Assembly: GCA_021822115.1 (NCBI GenBank)
Contig: JAJZSA010000045.1
Span: 1-19,916 of the forward strand
Origin: Pseudomonadota bacterium
Lineage (GTDB): Bacteria; Pseudomonadota; Gammaproteobacteria; Burkholderiales; Gallionellaceae
Direction: 5' to 3'
DNA length: 19,916 nucleotides
The translations under genes were made by a program, and so were the position numbers. The notes beneath the pieces were generated by a model, which saw only the letters and a program-made list of their open reading frames with translations, was not told the origin of the DNA and searched no databases. Each line of letters begins with the position of its first letter. The stretch's first letter is position 1. Positions 17,942 through 19,916 of the stretch are shown here, piece by piece.

Positions 17942-18529
17942 ATGGGTATTCAAGTCAAACCGATACTTCAACACTGGAACTATTTCCTTGCCTTAGATAA
18001 TGATGTTGCGCACTTGGCGCGCTATGTGGAGCCAGTGGCAGAAAACTTTTCTACATATTCTTTAGAGCTGGCAAGGATACTTTTTGCAGCTGCCTCAGAA
18101 GTGGATGTTCTTGCGAAGCTGCTTTGCAAAAAAATTGACGAAAACAGCAAGGCCAAGAGCATTGATAAATATCGAGAGGAGATATTTGCTGCATTCCCCA
18201 AGATTTCTGGTGCTGTTGTTACAGTTCCTAGATTTGGCTTGACTCTTTCCCCGTGGGATCCCTGGGTAGAGGGTAAAACTCCGTTATGGTGGAACGCTTA
18301 CAACAATGTTAAGCATCAACGGCACACGCATTTTCTTGAGGCGAATTTGAAGCATGCGTTGAATTCGGTAGCTGCACTTTTCATCCTGCTGCTTTATTAC
18401 TACAGGGAAGAGGGTGAGACTGGACTTCTAAATCCATTACCTGGTTTTTTTCAAGCAGGCTATCCGTTTGCTTCTGGACAAAATGTTTTTGGTCTCGGTG
18501 AAATCATTTATACATACATTGGTGATTAG
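17942..18529 (+). CDS. Uncharacterised AT-rich accessory protein
   Basis: I do not recognise a named family. The 195-residue protein is predicted mostly helical and soluble or peripherally hydrophobic. Striking blocks are LDNDVAHLARYVEP near 18-31, SLELARILFAAASEVDVLAKLLC at about 40-62 (a long amphipathic helix), PLWWNAYNNVKHQR at about 118-131, and a hydrophobic helix ALNSVAALFILLLYYY near 142-157. The WW-AYN-VKH pattern recurs, as I recall, in accessory proteins of unknown function. No HEPN-type RxxxxH nuclease motif, ATPase or DNA-binding motif is visible. Codon use is much richer in A/T than the neighbouring polA, which suggests horizontal acquisition. GAGGGGG about 10 nt before the ATG is a plausible ribosome site. 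It is followed at once by a repeat-rich gap. Confidence 0.75.
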   Translation: MGIQVKPILQHWNYFLALDNDVAHLARYVEPVAENFSTYSLELARILFAAASEVDVLAKLLCKKIDENSKAKSIDKYREEIFAAFPKISGAVVTVPRFGLTLSPWDPWVEGKTPLWWNAYNNVKHQRHTHFLEANLKHALNSVAALFILLLYYYREEGETGLLNPLPGFFQAGYPFASGQNVFGLGEIIYTYIGD

Positions 18530-18538
18530 TAATCGTAG

Positions 18539-18565
18539 GGCGCAATAACCAACGGGCATTGCGCC
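18539..18565. repeat. GGCGCAAT hairpin element
   Basis: GGCGCAAT (18539-18546) and ATTGCGCC (18558-18565) form a perfect 8-bp stem with an 11-nt loop, 9 nt after the stop of the AT-rich gene. The surrounding text (CGTAGGGCGCAATAACC) resembles a short intergenic repeat seen in many proteobacteria. No T-tract follows, so it is not a clear terminator. Confidence 0.6.
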
Positions 18566-18580
18566 GCATGGACTCAAAGT

Positions 18581-18800
18581 AAAACCGTCGGGGGTTGCCC
18601 GACAGCAAGTTACTTTCTTTTGCTTCGCCAAAAGAAAGTAACCAAAGAAAAGGCGACCCTAGTTTGCCGCCCACTACGTGGGTTCCCTGCGTTGCTCGGT
18701 AAGTCAGGCGGCTGCGGAACTCGCGCTGCGCGCTCAGACAGTCCTCGCCGACACCCCCTGACTTACCTGCGCTACTCGGCGGCGCACAAGGGAAAGAAAA
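18581..18800 (+). repeat. Left copy of a paired inverted intergenic repeat
   Basis: The first about 80 bp match the right copy (19133 back to about 19041) in opposite orientation almost base for base; similarity then weakens but continues (GGCTGCGGAACTCGC, CAGT.CTCGCC). Inside are a 6-bp hairpin (GTCGGG/CCCGAC, 18587-18603), a 14-bp hairpin (18609-18622 with 18629-18642, loop CTTCGC), and a longer-range 11-bp dyad GGTAAGTCAGG (18698-18708) with its complement at 18757-18767. The inner border is approximate. Confidence 0.85.
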
Positions 18801-18850
18801 TCAACTGCGGTTTTGTGTGCGCTTTGCGCACCTTTCTTGTTTTTGTTTTG

Positions 18851-18875
18851 GTGAGGCGGGCGTTGCCCGCCTCAC
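18851..18875. repeat. Perfect GC-rich hairpin in the spacer between repeat copies
   Basis: GTGAGGCGGGC (18851-18861) pairs with GCCCGCCTCAC (18865-18875) around a GTT loop. It is flanked by T-rich sequence on both sides (TTTTTGTTTTG before, TGGTTTT after). It could act as a factor-independent terminator-like structure for plus-strand transcripts, but the T-tract is interrupted. Confidence 0.6.
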
Positions 18876-18898
18876 TGGTTTTCCGGGTTTGCTTTTGA

Positions 18899-19133
18899 CG
18901 TTCATTCCCCTGTGCACCGCCTCGCTCAGGCAGCAACGGGCGGTGGGGTTAGGCGAGCACTGTGTGAGCACGTGGCCGCGTAGCGGATCGTGCGAGTTGC
19001 GCAGCCCCGCTCGTTGGTGACTGAGCGAGGGAACCCCGCAGGGGCGGTAAGCTGGGGTCGCCTTTTCTTTGGTTTCTTTCTTTTGGCGAAGCAAAAGAAA
19101 GAAACTTGCTGTCGGGCAACCCCCGACGGTTTT
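18899..19133 (-). repeat. Right copy of the paired inverted intergenic repeat
   Basis: Read on the minus strand it begins AAAACCGTCGGGGGTTGCCC like the left copy. It keeps the 6-bp hairpin (19111-19127) and the 14-bp hairpin (19072-19085 with 19092-19105, loop GCGAAG). Relative to the left copy one stem base pair is A-T in one and T-A in the other, so both sides changed together. A 10-bp dyad CCTCGCTCAG (18920-18929) with CTGAGCGAGG (19021-19030) parallels the long-range dyad of the left copy. The inner border is approximate. Confidence 0.85.
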
Positions 19134-19153
19134 GTTTTTGAAGGATTAATAAA

Positions 19154-19387
19154 TCACTTCGACCGAAGCACCTGCAGATACAACGCCTCCACCTTCTCCC
19201 TCGCCCAAGGCGTCCTGCGCAAGAATTTCAAACTCGATTTCACACTCGGCTCATGCGTGAAGCAGCGGATAGGCACGGCTTCGCCCATGGCTTGCCAGCC
19301 GATCTGTTGCGCCAACTGGGTGACGATCATTTCCAGGGTGATGCCTTCCAGCGGCGGGCGCTTGGGTGTTTTTGGGGTGGTATCCAT
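19154..19387 (-). CDS. VF530 family (DUF2132) protein
   Basis: A 77-residue protein of the VF530/DUF2132 family, small DNA-binding-like proteins without an established role. The diagnostic sequence is present: [20 protein letters not shown] at 12-31, [19 protein letters not shown] at 40-58, and [13 protein letters not shown] at 59-71. The length is normal and the frame is intact. No Shine-Dalgarno is visible before the ATG at 19387 (the minus strand reads AATCCCCCC), so the message may be leaderless or poorly translated. It is divergent from the yebC-like gene across a 75-nt gap and points into the repeat region. Family assignment is firm from the conserved core; function is not known. Confidence 0.92.
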   Translation of the reverse strand: MDTTPKTPKRPPLEGITLEMIVTQLAQQIGWQAMGEAVPIRCFTHEPSVKSSLKFLRRTPWAREKVEALYLQVLRSK

Positions 19388-19395
19388 GGGGGGAT

Positions 19396-19426
19396 TTTAC
19401 AGGGCATATGCGCTAGCGTTTACAAT
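19396..19426 (+). promoter_or_regulatory. Putative promoter of the YebC-family gene
   Basis: TACAAT (19421-19426) is a good -10. TTTACA (19396-19401) is a good -35 but 19 nt away; TACAGG gives 17 nt with a poorer match. The spacer holds palindromes GCATATGC (19404-19411) and CGCTAGCG (19411-19418), which could be operator half-sites. The same gap must also serve the divergent VF530 gene. Confidence 0.4.
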
Positions 19427-19462
19427 GCGTGCCTTTCCTATCCATCCGACAGAGAGCACATC

Positions 19463-19916
19463 ATGGGCGCACAGTGGAAATCCAAACATAAAGAGATCGC
19501 GGCGAACGCGAAGGGCAAGATCTTCGGCAAGCTGGCCAAGGAGATCATGGTGGCGGCGCGCGGCGGGGCGGACCCGGATGCGAATTCGCGGCTGCGCATC
19601 GTGGTGGAGCAGGCGAAGAAGGCTTCCATGCCCAAGGATACGCTGGAGCGCGCGATCAAGAAGGGCGCCGGTCTGCTGGATGGCGGCGTACAGTTGGATC
19701 GCCTGGTGTATGAGGGCTTTGCGCCGCACCGCGTGCCGGTGATCGTGGAATGCCTGTCGGACAATGTGAACCGTACCAAGTCGAGCATGAACGTGTTGTT
19801 CCGCAAGGGGCAGCTCGGCGCGGAGGGGTCGGTGTCGTGGGACTTCGATTATGTGGGGCTGATCGAGGCGACACCGGACCGCAAGGATGCCGATGTGGAG
19901 ATGGCCGCCATTGAGG
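19463..19916 (+). CDS. YebC/PmpR family protein (partial, N-terminal 151 residues)
   Basis: YebC/PmpR (TACO1-related) proteins were first described as DNA-binding regulators; more recent work ties members to relieving ribosome stalling. The translation begins [19 protein letters not shown], then [20 protein letters not shown]. It continues with [53 protein letters not shown] and [13 protein letters not shown], all typical of the family. The start MGAQWK is the family norm; a modest GAGAG ribosome site lies 8 nt upstream. The last about 90 residues lie beyond the right edge. Which YebC subgroup it belongs to cannot be settled here, so no symbol is given. It is divergent from the VF530 gene. 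Confidence 0.93.
   Translation, partial: MGAQWKSKHKEIAANAKGKIFGKLAKEIMVAARGGADPDANSRLRIVVEQAKKASMPKDTLERAIKKGAGLLDGGVQLDRLVYEGFAPHRVPVIVECLSDNVNRTKSSMNVLFRKGQLGAEGSVSWDFDYVGLIEATPDRKDADVEMAAIE

Larger units (their letters stand above)
18530..19153. other. Gene-free repeat-rich region between the AT-rich gene and the VF530 gene
   Basis: This 624-bp stretch contains open frames on both strands, but they cross the hairpins and repeat arms and give Arg/Lys-rich low-complexity translations, so I call none of them genes. It holds, in order, a GCGCAAT hairpin, the left copy of an inverted repeat, a central spacer with two GC-rich hairpins, and the right copy. Confidence 0.8.

Noticed and set aside
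17942..18529. HEPN-type toxin or RNase assignment for the AT-rich gene
   Set aside because: The protein is helical and the context accessory, but no RxxxxH motif at the HEPN spacing and no partner antitoxin gene is visible.
18620..18898. Open frame of 92 codons on the plus strand in the repeat region
   Set aside because: It runs through the repeat hairpin and spacer, gives a Lys/Arg-rich translation without any family pattern, and lacks a ribosome site. Such frames are typical artefacts of this repeat type.
18801..19094. Open frame of 97 codons on the minus strand (MLRQKKETKEKATP...)
   Set aside because: It begins in the right repeat copy at the same place as the plus-strand frame in the left copy (MLRQKKVTKEKAT). 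The similarity comes from the repeat, not from a protein family.
18581..19133. Insertion sequence or CRISPR array at the repeat cluster
   Set aside because: There is no transposase gene between the inverted copies and no regularly spaced direct repeats; the structure is a pair of inverted, internally folded repeats.
18990..19742. 250-codon plus-strand open frame crossing the repeat, the VF530 gene and the YebC start
   Set aside because: It is antisense to VF530 and out of frame with the clearly recognisable YebC-family protein; the tail is Arg/Ser-rich shadow sequence.

Overview
The window reads as chromosomal DNA of a betaproteobacterium. The GC-rich coding sequence, the gene orders leuS-lptE-holA, cutA-dsbD and aroQ-accB-accC, the DUF2782-thrB-BPSS1780 cluster beside polA, and a Calvin-cycle phosphoribulokinase together suggest an autotrophic member of the Nitrosomonadales, perhaps Gallionellaceae. 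The taxonomic call is an inference from gene content recalled by family; no database was searched.

Layout. (1) From about 7.6 kb down to base 1, on the minus strand, lies a nearly gapless run leuS, lptE, holA, cutA, dsbD, aroQ, accB, accC (cut by the left edge). It covers leucyl-tRNA charging, LPS transport, replication, metal/redox homeostasis, the shikimate pathway and the start of fatty acid synthesis. (2) Divergent from leuS, on the plus strand, is a phosphoribulokinase gene with its own extended -10 promoter and a textbook intrinsic terminator. It is followed by a UvrD-type helicase gene, a MEKHLA-domain gene and an AhpD-like carboxymuconolactone decarboxylase gene, which look co-transcribed. 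(3) On the minus strand from 15.1 down to 11.8 kb are a LOG-family gene, a DUF2782 gene, thrB (homoserine kinase), a BPSS1780-family membrane protein gene and a small membrane protein of unknown function. (4) Divergent from the LOG gene, only 14 bp away, is polA on the plus strand. (5) After polA comes an accessory stretch: an AT-rich gene of unknown function, then about 620 bp without a credible gene, filled with hairpins and two diverged inverted copies of a repeat. (6) Housekeeping content resumes with a VF530/DUF2132 gene (minus) and, divergent from it, a YebC/PmpR-family gene cut by the right edge.

Most of the window is ordinary housekeeping. I do not see a CRISPR array, tRNA, rRNA, transposase, integrase or a recognisable defence system. 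The parts that deserve a second look are the in-frame palindromic repeat inside the helicase gene, the paired inverted repeat with a compensated hairpin stem downstream of polA, the AT-rich orphan gene, the odd 5' and 3' ends of polA, and the helicase-linked MEKHLA/CMD gene pair.
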